NCBI RefSeq assembly: GCF_006788895.1
Contig: NZ_VFRA01000001.1
Coordinates: 1,674,001-1,738,000, forward strand
Source: Rhodoglobus vestalii
Lineage (GTDB): Bacteria; Actinomycetota; Actinomycetes; Actinomycetales; Microbacteriaceae
Reading direction: 5' to 3'
DNA: 64,000 nt
The notes under the pieces are model-generated. The model was not told the origin of the DNA and did not search any database. It saw only the letters and a program-made list of their open reading frames with translations. Shown piece after piece: positions 44,885-53,221 of this stretch (its first letter is position 1; each line of letters begins with the position of its first letter). The translations under genes were made by a program, and so were the position numbers.

Positions 44885-44919
44885 GCAGAGACTCGATGAG
44901 CAGAGACTCGATGAGCACC
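44881..44919 (+). repeat. 15-bp tandem repeat duplicating a start codon
   Basis: ATGAGCAGAGACTCG is present twice (44881-44895, 44896-44910), followed by a partial third unit (ATGAGCACC). The preceding bases (GAGTCTCG) form an inverted match with part of the unit (CGAGTCTC/GAGACTCG). Every unit adds an in-frame initiation codon. Confidence 0.95.
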
Positions 44920-45762
44920 AGCACAGCCGCGAACTCGATCATGACGCCCCGGGGTGGAGCGGGCACGAGCCGAAAGCGCCAGTGGAGTCCGCGCACCGAA
45001 TCGACGCTCCGTGTTGTGGCACCCATCACTCTGGGCCTGATTGTGCTTGGCATGTGGCAGCTTCTCGTGACAGTCGGAGGGGTCTCCGATTATTTGCTGC
45101 CGAGTCCGGCTTCGATCGTCGGCGAACTCGTCGAGTTCTGGCCGGCGGTAGTTTCCGCGACGATTCTCACGGGAACGAATGCCCTGCTCGGCCTTATCGT
45201 CGGTTCGCTGCTCGGCATCGTGCTCTCGGCAATTGCCGCCCGGTGGCACATCGCTGATCAGATGAGTGCCCCGATCATTGCCGCACTCGCTGTTGTACCG
45301 ATTGTCGCTCTCGCACCCGTACTCAATTCGATGTTTGGGGCTGACAGCCAATTTGGTCGCCAAGCGATTGCCGCGATCGCCTCGTTCGTTCCCATTTTTA
45401 TCAACACGCTGCGCGGCTTTCGGCAAACCAGGCCCGTGCATCGCGACCTCATGAGGGCGTACGCGGCAAACTCTGGGCAGCTGCTGCGCTGGCTCACACT
45501 TCCCACAGCACGGCCCTTCATTCTCACGGGCATCCGAATCGCGTCGTCCCTCGCCGTCATTTCCGCGCTTGTTGCCGAATACTTCGGTGGCCCGCGAGGT
45601 GGCCTAGGCAGCCTCATCGCTACCTCGGCAGCCTCAAGCGCGTACGCCAGAGCATGGGCCTATGTCGCGGCATCCATCGCCCTCGGTCTACTCTTCTACC
45701 TCGGAACGCTCGCACTCGAACGACTCGTGCTGCGCCGCGTTCCCACGGGGGGCTCCTCATGA
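44881..45762 (+). CDS. ABC importer permease, second copy
   Basis: A 293-residue SsuC-like permease with membrane segments from about residue 45 and the EAA loop LMRAYAANSGQLLRWLTLPTARPFILTGIRIASSLAV. It likely forms a heterodimer with the permease at 43038. The N-terminus is odd: a 15-bp tandem repeat supplies three in-frame ATG codons (44881, 44896, 44911), giving MSRDSMSRDSMSTST. Which one is used is unclear; only the first overlaps the ATPase stop. Confidence 0.88.
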   Translation: MSRDSMSRDSMSTSTAANSIMTPRGGAGTSRKRQWSPRTESTLRVVAPITLGLIVLGMWQLLVTVGGVSDYLLPSPASIVGELVEFWPAVVSATILTGTNALLGLIVGSLLGIVLSAIAARWHIADQMSAPIIAALAVVPIVALAPVLNSMFGADSQFGRQAIAAIASFVPIFINTLRGFRQTRPVHRDLMRAYAANSGQLLRWLTLPTARPFILTGIRIASSLAVISALVAEYFGGPRGGLGSLIATSAASSAYARAWAYVAASIALGLLFYLGTLALERLVLRRVPTGGSS

Positions 45763-45816
45763 CCGCCCCGCTTTACCCGCAGTATCCATATGAATCGAGA
45801 TTCTGAAAGGACTGAC

Positions 45817-46971
45817 ATGAAGCACAATAATCGCCGCGCACTTGCGGCTGGAGCGTTCGCCGTCACGGCTGCGTTTCTTCTCGGGGCTTGCTCGACTGGC
45901 GACGGGGGAGGCAATGGCGCCGGCAACGGCGACGGCGAGGGCCTCACCGAGGTGAAACTCCAACTCCAATGGTTGCCCCAGGGCCAGTTTGCCGGTTACT
46001 TTGCCGCCGCCGATCAGGGCTACTTCGAAGACGAAGGGTTGGACGTTGAGATCATCCCCTCCGGTGGTGACATTGTTCCGCAGGATGCTCTCGCAAACGG
46101 CGATGTTGACTATGCGGTTGCCTGGGTTCCGAAGGTGCTTGGCTCCATCGAGCAGGGTGCCAACCTCACCAATATCGCCCAGATCTTCCAGACCTCTGGC
46201 ACCCTCCAGGTGTCGTGGGCTGACTCAGGAATCGACTCTGTCGCCGACTTCGAAGGCAAAAAGATCGGTTCGTGGGGCTTCGGCAACGAGTGGGAGATAT
46301 TTGCAGCCATGGCCGAAGAGGGCCTCGACTCCTCAACAGTGCAGATCATCACCCAGGACTTCAACATGAACGCCTTCCTGCAGGGCGATATCGATGCCGC
46401 CCAGGCCATGACCTACAACGAATACGCACAGCTTCTTGAGTCGACCGACCCCGACACTGGTGAGCTTTACCAGCCTGAGGACTTCAACGTCATCAGCTAT
46501 CAAGACACCGTTGGGGCCATGCTCCAGGATGCACTCTGGGCTGACACCGAGCGCCTCGAAAGTGATGAGGCGTACCAAGAAACCACCGTCAAATTCCTGA
46601 AAGCGGTCGTCAAGGGGTGGATCTACTCAGGAGAGAACCCTGAAGCGTCCGCCGATATCACCCTCGCCGCCGGATCTGGCTGGGGCCCCAGCCATGAGCT
46701 GTGGATGGTCAATGAGACCAACAAGCTCATCTGGCCGGCACCCAACGGAATTGGCGTGATCGACGAAATGGCGTGGGAGCAAACCGTGAAGGGTGCGCTC
46801 AGCGCCGTCAACGAATCGGGCGCGAGCCCCATCACCGAGGAGCCACCGGCGACCGCCTGGTCGAACGACTGGATCACTCAAGCACTCGAAGAGCTCGAAG
46901 CCGAAGGTGTCGACACCACCGGTGCCGGTTACAGCCCGATCGACGTCACCCTCCTCGAGGGCGGCAACTAA
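45817..46971 (+). CDS. NMT1/THI5-like substrate-binding lipoprotein
   Basis: A 384-residue lipoprotein with lipobox LLGAC at about residue 25 and a Gly/Asn-rich linker. The NMT1/THI5-like domain starts with VKLQLQWLPQGQFAGYFAAADQGYF, which is the classical start of pyrimidine-precursor-binding proteins such as ThiY. Further motifs are DVEIIPSGGDIVPQ and KKIGSWGFGNEWE. It presents the ligand to the two permeases. The ATG at 45817 sits behind AAAGG; a longer start at 45790 is less likely. Confidence 0.92.
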   Translation: MKHNNRRALAAGAFAVTAAFLLGACSTGDGGGNGAGNGDGEGLTEVKLQLQWLPQGQFAGYFAAADQGYFEDEGLDVEIIPSGGDIVPQDALANGDVDYAVAWVPKVLGSIEQGANLTNIAQIFQTSGTLQVSWADSGIDSVADFEGKKIGSWGFGNEWEIFAAMAEEGLDSSTVQIITQDFNMNAFLQGDIDAAQAMTYNEYAQLLESTDPDTGELYQPEDFNVISYQDTVGAMLQDALWADTERLESDEAYQETTVKFLKAVVKGWIYSGENPEASADITLAAGSGWGPSHELWMVNETNKLIWPAPNGIGVIDEMAWEQTVKGALSAVNESGASPITEEPPATAWSNDWITQALEELEAEGVDTTGAGYSPIDVTLLEGGN

Positions 46972-47021
46972 CCGAACCGAATCGAATCGAACCTCACACC
47001 GTGCACGAACACTAGGCAGCT

Positions 47022-48872
47022 TCACCAGCCTGGGTAGGGCTCGGCGGTAGCGGCAGCGCTCCAGCCCAGTTGCTCCCGGGCGTGAGCCAGACGCGCGGAG
47101 GGTCCGAGTGGAAAAGCTGCTGGTTGCAATCGGGCGAGCCCGGGAACGAGAGCCCGCACCGCACGGAACCCTGCCGTGTGCGCCCGGCTGGTCGTGACAT
47201 CCACCGTGGTCAATAGCGAACCCACAGCACGCGCAATCGAGTTCACGGCGGAGGTTTGCTCGGGACCATGGGTGGGTTCGCTGGGGGTCGTACGCCATCG
47301 GGTGGTGGCGACGACCCTCGGATCGAGGCCGAATTGCACGTGCGCCATAGGGTCGATGAGCCCGCGATGACGCGCCCCGAACGCGTGGGCGTAGTGCCGG
47401 TGGGGAAGCCACCCGGCGAGGCCGGCGACCGCACCGTTTCCCAAACCTGCTGAGCTACGAATGAGACTGTTTTCTCCAGCGAGGTCATGAGCGGAAGCGT
47501 GCTGGATGAGAGCCTCAACGACGGCAAGTTCGGTAGCCTCCCCGGTGTTGGCATGAGCGGCAAAGCCGAGGGAGATGATGTTCTCGTTCTCGTCATCAAT
47601 GACCGCGAGCCGCACGGGGACGCCGAAGGTGGAGCGGATTGCCAGCGCCCTCACCCGAAGCGAAGCGGCCGAGAATACCGTGCGGACCACGTGCGGGAGT
47701 GGAACAGCGCTAGCCCGTTCAGTTGACGACCACCAAACGGCCACCGCATCATGGGCCACAACATGGGCGGCAGCACGTTCCACCGCCTCTGCCCACGAGC
47801 GACCAGCCTGAAGGCCGACGAGGTTGTTGGTATTCGTGGGCAGAGCGGAATCGCGACTGCCGCGAAGGTAATCGGCGTATACGAGACTCTGCGGAACCCA
47901 CACGGGCCCTACGGCATCCTGACCCTGCATCCAGTCAATGCCGGTGCTGGGGCTGAGGGCACTGAAGGGGAATCCGGCCTGTGTGTGGAGCGCCGGATCG
48001 TGCGGCTGCCACGATGCGAGGTCGAAGTATCGCTCACCACGATGGCGGATGGCCTCGCTCGAGGCGTATTCTCGCTCGCCCTGGCCAAGGTCAGTCCCAC
48101 AGTAGTGCGCGACGCCAGAGAGCAAACCCGGTTCGATCAACTCTGCGCTGGATCGCTGACCGTCATCGAGCGCTCCAGCCGGAGCCAGCGCATCCGGGGT
48201 GAAGAGGGGGTCTACACTCTGCAGGTGAGGGAGTTCAGCATGCAGGTGCACAAAGCCCATAGGCAGCGGTGCAATGTTGGATCGGCGTCGAACCTGATGC
48301 AGGATTCCCGTAACCGGATCGACAATGGGCGCTGGCGTGAGGGAGTGTGAATGCCACCCACCATCAACCCACCGTTCGAGCACTCCGGGTTCTGGTGTCC
48401 TGCACTCGTCGTCGAGGAGCGATTGAATCGGATCGGCCACGGCGGCGGGCTCTCGCAGGGCGGCGGCGGTGGCGGCATCCGCGATTGTCGATGACAGGCA
48501 GTCGATTGCTTGCGTTGCCGTCGCGACCGCGCTGCCACGGGTAAGGAGGACGCGATGCCAGTGTCCAGCAAAGGGAAACATCACCACGTGTGTGGTCCCG
48601 CGTTCGCCACCGAAATCGACTCCGTGCGCGATGGAGATCATGCCAGCCGCCGATGGTGCGCTGGAGTCGCCACGTGAGTGCCGTGGAGTGGCCGTCTGCT
48701 GCACTCGCGGGCGGAGCTCGTGCACAACGCTCTCTCCCTCGGCGCTGAGAAGGTTCGACGCGGCAGTCGCGAGATGCCATAACTGGCCATCACTGCCGAC
48801 GGCAACACATTCGAACGAATTGAGGATGTAGATGTCGATTCGGCGTTCAATCGCCCCCACCGCTGAAGGCAT
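47022..48872 (-). CDS. YcaO-like protein with degenerate ATP site
   Basis: A 616-residue protein whose C-terminal two thirds align by eye with the YcaO domain of the gene upstream (IVDPVTGIL, the paired helices, FGVPVRLAVIDDENENIISLGFA). Where the upstream protein has GEAVERY (E382, E385, R386), this one has SEAIRHR (E273, R276, H277). Where that has EEIIERH, this has AAHVVAHD. ATP-coordinating glutamates and arginines are thus apparently missing. The N-terminal 170 residues are poorly conserved and may be an E1-like remnant. It ends in EPYPGW. ATG 48872 shares a base with the preceding stop (TGATG). A partner, scaffold or peptide-binding role is inferred. Confidence 0.75.
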   Translation of the reverse strand: MPSAVGAIERRIDIYILNSFECVAVGSDGQLWHLATAASNLLSAEGESVVHELRPRVQQTATPRHSRGDSSAPSAAGMISIAHGVDFGGERGTTHVVMFPFAGHWHRVLLTRGSAVATATQAIDCLSSTIADAATAAALREPAAVADPIQSLLDDECRTPEPGVLERWVDGGWHSHSLTPAPIVDPVTGILHQVRRRSNIAPLPMGFVHLHAELPHLQSVDPLFTPDALAPAGALDDGQRSSAELIEPGLLSGVAHYCGTDLGQGEREYASSEAIRHRGERYFDLASWQPHDPALHTQAGFPFSALSPSTGIDWMQGQDAVGPVWVPQSLVYADYLRGSRDSALPTNTNNLVGLQAGRSWAEAVERAAAHVVAHDAVAVWWSSTERASAVPLPHVVRTVFSAASLRVRALAIRSTFGVPVRLAVIDDENENIISLGFAAHANTGEATELAVVEALIQHASAHDLAGENSLIRSSAGLGNGAVAGLAGWLPHRHYAHAFGARHRGLIDPMAHVQFGLDPRVVATTRWRTTPSEPTHGPEQTSAVNSIARAVGSLLTTVDVTTSRAHTAGFRAVRALVPGLARLQPAAFPLGPSARLAHAREQLGWSAAATAEPYPGW

Positions 48873-51172
48873 CAGGCGTGAGGTAGCGGGAAGTAATTGA
48901 GGTCGCCCTCTGCCAGCGCGACATCGCGCCACCCCAGCTCGACAGCCAAATCCTGCACCCGACGCCTGCCCAAGAAGGGAAAGGCGGCAGGAGCATTGCC
49001 CACCGTTCCGGGAACGATGACACGCACTGCCGCCATCCCGGTGCTTGCAACATCTGCCGATGTGATGTCGACAACAATCACTTCGTGCCCTTGAGCTTCG
49101 ATCGCCGCTTGGTAACCCTCAACGGAACGATCAGGAAGCGACGGCAGGTCAGCAATGGGGCGCAGAGCGCGGCGTTCGAGCAAGGGCGCGACCTGCCCTA
49201 CTGCGCGCGGGTCGAGCAGCACTTGCTGTTGCACCATGAGGTCGTCGCAGTCCCTCATATCGGAGCGGTACGAGTCGAGATAGGCGCGGTCAGCACGCCA
49301 CGGTTTGAACGAACGGCTATTGAGCTCGCCGCGAGCCATCGCATCCCAGTGGGCACCATCGGTTCGTAATAGATCACGGCTGCCTTCTTGCAGCGTGCAC
49401 GCCTCGGTCCACGCCTTAAGCGCTGCAGCTTCGGCGGTATTGCGGCAGGCGAAGCCGACATTGACGAGGGTGTCGACGTCATTATGCAGCACGCCAGCTG
49501 CAACCGGTACCCCGAACTCGTTGTCGAGCATCACGATTGAAGGACGCTGACCGAAGGAGTCGGGCACATCAGCCCAGAGGGCATCCATGGCGGGGGTCGG
49601 TATGACGGCGTCGAATTGATGGGCGTTGAGCCACCACACCATCGTGACGTGGCGCTCGATTATTTCTTCAAGCGCGGAGGCCACGGCGTAATCCATGGTG
49701 GGGCCAGCGGCAATGCCGGCGAAGGGACAGAAGTTGGTGACGGGTGCCCCTGAATAGCCGGCCGTAAACCAGTTCACGTACACCATGCTTGCGGGAACTA
49801 GGATGTCTTCGCCGGCGGTGAGAGAGCGCCCAGATACCCAGTGGACGGGCAGGTCTGCCGTCATGCGCACGAAAGGAAAGCCTGGGGTGTCGTATTGTTC
49901 GTCGGAGTACAGGACGAGTGATTCCGGATTGAGAACCCGCATTGCTGACTTCGCTGAGAGCTCGCGGTAGCTGCCAAAAGTGACGGGTAGCGTGTCGAGG
50001 AGATTGCCGCAGTAACGTTCAACAGCTTCTCCCACGGCGCTCGCCGCAGCCTGGCCAGGGTCGTTGAACGCGGAGCCTTGGCAGGACGTGTTGTTGGCCC
50101 ACCGCGATACGCGGCGCATATTGCAGACGTCGCTTTGGGCGGTGGCGAGGGAGGCGGGAATGCTGGGGTGATGGGCCACGGCGCGGGTGCGCTGCACGAG
50201 TCCCGTGATCGGGTCGACGAGATCGCTCACACTATGGGGGAGAGAGTGCGAAATGACGCTCGCGGGCAGCGGAAGCACCGGGTGGGGCGAAATTCCGGAC
50301 GCGTTGATCTCGAAAACTATGTCACCGCGCTGGCTCTGAGTGTCGGCAAGGGTGCGCGCTACTATCGCGAACGCGGTGTCGAGTTGGTGCGGCTCCGCTC
50401 CACTGTCACCTCCGATAGCGGGGGTGCGGAGTGCACGGTGGGCGACAGGGTCGAAGGCCGCGGCGAGGCGGCGGGCAGCGAAGTCCTCATAGTTTGCGCC
50501 GGTTCCGGGGTGCACAAAGGGCCCAAGCCAGACCGCAGAGCGGGTCAGTTCGAGAGCGACCCACGGTGTGCGCGCATCAGAGCAGAGTCGATCAAAGGAA
50601 ATAAAGGTGGCGTCGTCCCCTCCCCGGATGCAGTGCACGAGCAGCTCGCCCGTACGAAAGGCGCGATGGATGACGCGTTGCCAGTCGTCGGCGGGAACGA
50701 CTCGCACTGAAGGCCTCGTGCCCGCGTTCGCACCAGCGCTGATGCGTGTGGCCGCGCGGTAGAGGGCCGAGGCGGTGGCGCGGTCTCCCAGGACAAGAAG
50801 GTCTCCGCGGTGGGAGTTTGTGCCATCCGTGTTGTCATAGTCGACTAGAGCATCCGAGTCCTGTGAGGTGTCCACGTCCGAGTCCACGTCCACGTCCACG
50901 TCCGCAGTGGCGCTGTTGCTAATGTCGTCGCTCGCGTTTGTGAAAACATCCTCTGCGGTGAGGAGTTGTTTTAGCGCTGCGGCGCTCGCTTCCCAGCCCG
51001 CCGGCAATGACGGCGAGACGGTGCCGCTCGAGATCGCTTCGACCAGTTTGGTGGCGGTGTCGGCTGCAATGTCGAGGGCGAATGAATTTCCCTGCGGAGT
51101 AGTGATGAGCGTGCGTTCGCTGGGGAGCGCACGAATCTCAAGGTGAGGCGTGGTGAAGACGGTGCTGGGCAT
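48872..51172 (-). CDS. E1-like/YcaO fusion, candidate RiPP cyclodehydratase
   Basis: A 766-residue protein. Residues 1 to about 90 may be the leader-peptide-binding part. An acidic linker follows (91-107, Asp/Val/Ser). About 120-300 resembles the E1-like C protein of azole peptide synthetases (LLVLGDRATASALY, WLGPFVHPGTGANYEDFAARR) without its zinc cysteines. From about 310 a full YcaO domain follows (DLVDPITGLVQ, GEAVERYCG 381-389, LEEIIERH 501-508, WTEACTLQ 588-595). The end FPLPHA recalls the PxPxP tail of cyclodehydratases. Expected chemistry is ATP-driven attack on a backbone amide, usually forming azolines from Ser/Thr/Cys. ATG 51172 follows AAAGGAAGG. Confidence 0.85.
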   Translation of the reverse strand: MPSTVFTTPHLEIRALPSERTLITTPQGNSFALDIAADTATKLVEAISSGTVSPSLPAGWEASAAALKQLLTAEDVFTNASDDISNSATADVDVDVDSDVDTSQDSDALVDYDNTDGTNSHRGDLLVLGDRATASALYRAATRISAGANAGTRPSVRVVPADDWQRVIHRAFRTGELLVHCIRGGDDATFISFDRLCSDARTPWVALELTRSAVWLGPFVHPGTGANYEDFAARRLAAAFDPVAHRALRTPAIGGDSGAEPHQLDTAFAIVARTLADTQSQRGDIVFEINASGISPHPVLPLPASVISHSLPHSVSDLVDPITGLVQRTRAVAHHPSIPASLATAQSDVCNMRRVSRWANNTSCQGSAFNDPGQAAASAVGEAVERYCGNLLDTLPVTFGSYRELSAKSAMRVLNPESLVLYSDEQYDTPGFPFVRMTADLPVHWVSGRSLTAGEDILVPASMVYVNWFTAGYSGAPVTNFCPFAGIAAGPTMDYAVASALEEIIERHVTMVWWLNAHQFDAVIPTPAMDALWADVPDSFGQRPSIVMLDNEFGVPVAAGVLHNDVDTLVNVGFACRNTAEAAALKAWTEACTLQEGSRDLLRTDGAHWDAMARGELNSRSFKPWRADRAYLDSYRSDMRDCDDLMVQQQVLLDPRAVGQVAPLLERRALRPIADLPSLPDRSVEGYQAAIEAQGHEVIVVDITSADVASTGMAAVRVIVPGTVGNAPAAFPFLGRRRVQDLAVELGWRDVALAEGDLNYFPLPHA
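50871..50903 (-). repeat. Hexanucleotide repeat coding for an acidic linker
   Basis: Units of GTCCAC/GTCCGA/GTCCAC repeat on the plus strand, reading Asp-Val/Asp-Ser repeats in the YcaO fusion protein. It lies in the linker between the N-terminal part and the E1-like domain and may vary in length. Confidence 0.8.
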
Positions 51173-51221
51173 GATGCCTTCCTTTGGGAGGGGAGCGAGC
51201 GAAGAAGAATTGTCAGGGTTC

Positions 51222-51252
51222 GGGTGCCTCGCCGCTGACCAGCGAGGCACCC
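51222..51252 (-). terminator. Hairpin between the peptide gene and the YcaO fusion gene
   Basis: A perfect 11-bp stem (GGGTGCCTCGC at 51222-51232 with GCGAGGCACCC at 51242-51252) closes a 9-nt loop. It lies 18 nt after the peptide stop codon and 50 nt before the YcaO start. No U run follows on the minus strand, so it is more likely an attenuator or a 3' stabiliser of the peptide message than a full terminator. Such elements let RiPP operons make more precursor than enzyme. Confidence 0.75.
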
Positions 51253-51270
51253 TAGTGGTGTCACAAGGGC

Positions 51271-51381
51271 TTAGGCCCAGGCGAATGCGGTGGACACGTG
51301 TCCGTGGTTGTTCGCGTTGGGGGCGAGAATCTGGTTCTCGTTCCGCTCAGTCGCGATCGGCGTAATGGCGATGGTCTGCAT
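51271..51381 (-). CDS. Candidate RiPP precursor peptide, 36 residues
   Basis: The frame reads MQTIAITPIATERNENQILA followed by PNANNHGHVSTAFAWA and a stop. The ribosome binding site AGGAGGTGA, 6 nt upstream, is the best in the window. The first half looks like a leader (hydrophobic ITPIA, charged TERNE). The second half is Cys-free, Asn/His/Ala-rich, with one Ser-Thr pair and a C-terminal FAWA. The gene starts inside the end of the ABC exporter gene (35-nt overlap) and is followed by a hairpin and the YcaO genes. The leader/core border is unknown. Position, signals and partners support a precursor. No homologue was recognised. Confidence 0.75.
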   Translation of the reverse strand: MQTIAITPIATERNENQILAPNANNHGHVSTAFAWA

Positions 51382-53221
51382 TGTTGTCACCTCCTTTCGG
51401 GGTTGTGATGGATCTCGGCAGAGCTGCCGAAATGGCTGGGGAAGTGGAGGCTGGGTGACCGATCAGCGACCGATACTCCTCGCTTGTGGAGATCAGTTCG
51501 TGGTGGGTTCCCTCGACGAGGATGCCGCCGTCGTGAAGAAATACGACGCGCGATGCCCGCGCGATGGTCGCGAGTCGGTGAGCGATGACGATTGTCGTCC
51601 TCCCGGCACGCAGGCTCGAGATTGTCGCGCCGAGCTCGCTCTCGCTCAGAGCGTCGAGGTGCGCGGAAGTCTCATCGAGCACAAGAATGGCCGGGTCACG
51701 GAGGAAGGCTTGTGCCAGAGCGAGACGTTGACGTTGACCGCCAGACATCGTCGCGCCGGCTTCACCGATTCGGTGGCTTAGGCCGTCAGGCCAAGCGCGA
51801 ATGGTGGGGCCAAGGACGGCGTGATCGAGAGCGTTCCAAAGCTCGCGGTCGGAGGCATCCGGCTTGGCCAACAGTAGGTTTGATCGCACGGTGCCACGAA
51901 AGAGGTAGGGGTGTTGGCCCACGAGCAGTACGTCTTCGCGCACGCGGTTGCCGGCGATTGACCTGAGCGGTACGCCGTCGAGCAGGATGTTGCCGCTGGT
52001 GGGATCCCAAAACCGCACGAGCAGGGAGGCGATGGTCGATTTTCCTGAGCCGGAGACGCCCACGATCGCCACAGTTTCACCGGCAGCGATGCGGAGGGTG
52101 ACTCCGGTGAGAACAGGTTCTGTGGGGCTGTAGCCAAAATGCACATTCTCGAGCGAGACTGCGCCTGACCCCGTGGCTGCTGACCCTGCGGCTGGGAGCG
52201 TCACCGGAGTGGGGTGGTCGTTCACCGAAGCGGGGGCGTCGATCACGTCGAGCACTCGTTCGGCGGCGGCAGAAACTTCGCCCAGCTTTTGGGCTACAGC
52301 GAAGATTGCGACCGCGGGGGCGAAAGTTGCTGCGGTGAGCACGAGTGCGACAGGAAACAGTGTTGCCGAAAGTTGCCCGGTGGCGACACGTTCCGCTTGC
52401 ACGAGGAGCGTTCCGATGGTTGTGATCGCAACGATCGCGTCAGCGATAGCGGTTTCGATGCCGGACCGGAGGGCGAAGGTCCGCTTGCGGCGTTGGAGTC
52501 GGCGGGTGGCGGCGCGCACTTCGTCGAGATGGCGTGCTCCGAGACCGAGTGCGAGAATCTCGCGCAAGCTTTCGGCGCCTTCGAACGAAATGGCGGTCAA
52601 GCGACCGAGTTCGGTGCGCACCTCTCGGCCTTGTCGCGCTTGGAGTGCTGCGAAGAGCCAGGGGACCGTGAGCAGCGCGATCGCGCCGAGAAGTGCGATG
52701 AGGCCGGTCGGGCCCACGAGGGTGACGAGTGCCGCGGTGACGGCGAGTGGGCCGAGGACCGCGTTGGCCGCTGATCCGAGTGTGTGTGCGTAGAACCATT
52801 CCAGTGCCTCGACGTCAGCCATTGTTGAGCCGGCTACCTCCCCTGCGCGGCGACGTTTCATCCCTGCGGGGGTGATTCGCTCGATCGCGTCATGCACCCG
52901 CAATCGCAGCGTTTCAATCACCCGGTACGCAAGAACGTGGCTCAGCCATGACTCGATCCAGGTGAAGAGGCCGTTCGCGAGTACGGCAGCGATCAGCCCC
53001 GCCGCCAAAACTGTGGCGACGCGGGTATCAGTGGACTGTGCGGTGATGGTCGCGGCGAGTCCGACGCTCAGTGCTCCGGCAGCGGCAGCAAACATTTGGT
53101 AGGCCGTCATGCTCAGTGTTGAGCGCACAAGGAGCATCCGCTGCGGTCCCATCACCGTCAGCAGGCGGATGATCGGGCCCAACAATCGCGCAGGGGTCGA
53201 GTTTCGCAGCGCCTGTTTCAT
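51347..53221 (-). CDS. Fused ABC exporter (TMD-NBD), second half-transporter
   Basis: A 624-residue half-transporter of the CydC/CydD-like type. About six membrane helices span residues 30-320. The nucleotide-binding domain has Walker A GVSGSGKST, signature MSGGQRQR and Walker B ILVLDETSAHLD, with switch His AHRLAT. No N-terminal C39 peptidase is present. It overlaps the first half-transporter by 4 nt and probably forms a heterodimer that exports the modified peptide (inference from the operon). The thiol exporter CydDC is the alternative, but no cytochrome bd genes are nearby. Confidence 0.85.
   Translation of the reverse strand: MKQALRNSTPARLLGPIIRLLTVMGPQRMLLVRSTLSMTAYQMFAAAAGALSVGLAATITAQSTDTRVATVLAAGLIAAVLANGLFTWIESWLSHVLAYRVIETLRLRVHDAIERITPAGMKRRRAGEVAGSTMADVEALEWFYAHTLGSAANAVLGPLAVTAALVTLVGPTGLIALLGAIALLTVPWLFAALQARQGREVRTELGRLTAISFEGAESLREILALGLGARHLDEVRAATRRLQRRKRTFALRSGIETAIADAIVAITTIGTLLVQAERVATGQLSATLFPVALVLTAATFAPAVAIFAVAQKLGEVSAAAERVLDVIDAPASVNDHPTPVTLPAAGSAATGSGAVSLENVHFGYSPTEPVLTGVTLRIAAGETVAIVGVSGSGKSTIASLLVRFWDPTSGNILLDGVPLRSIAGNRVREDVLLVGQHPYLFRGTVRSNLLLAKPDASDRELWNALDHAVLGPTIRAWPDGLSHRIGEAGATMSGGQRQRLALAQAFLRDPAILVLDETSAHLDALSESELGATISSLRAGRTTIVIAHRLATIARASRVVFLHDGGILVEGTHHELISTSEEYRSLIGHPASTSPAISAALPRSITTPKGGDNNADHRHYADRD

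Noticed and set aside
51173..51250. Longer YcaO fusion protein starting at GTG 51250
   Set aside because: The extension would be encoded by the hairpin itself, while ATG 51172 has a clear AAAGGAAGG ribosome binding site.
51271..51381. Lasso peptide or lanthipeptide precursor
   Set aside because: No asparagine-synthetase-like cyclase, no lanthionine synthetase and no Cys in the peptide; the partners are YcaO proteins.
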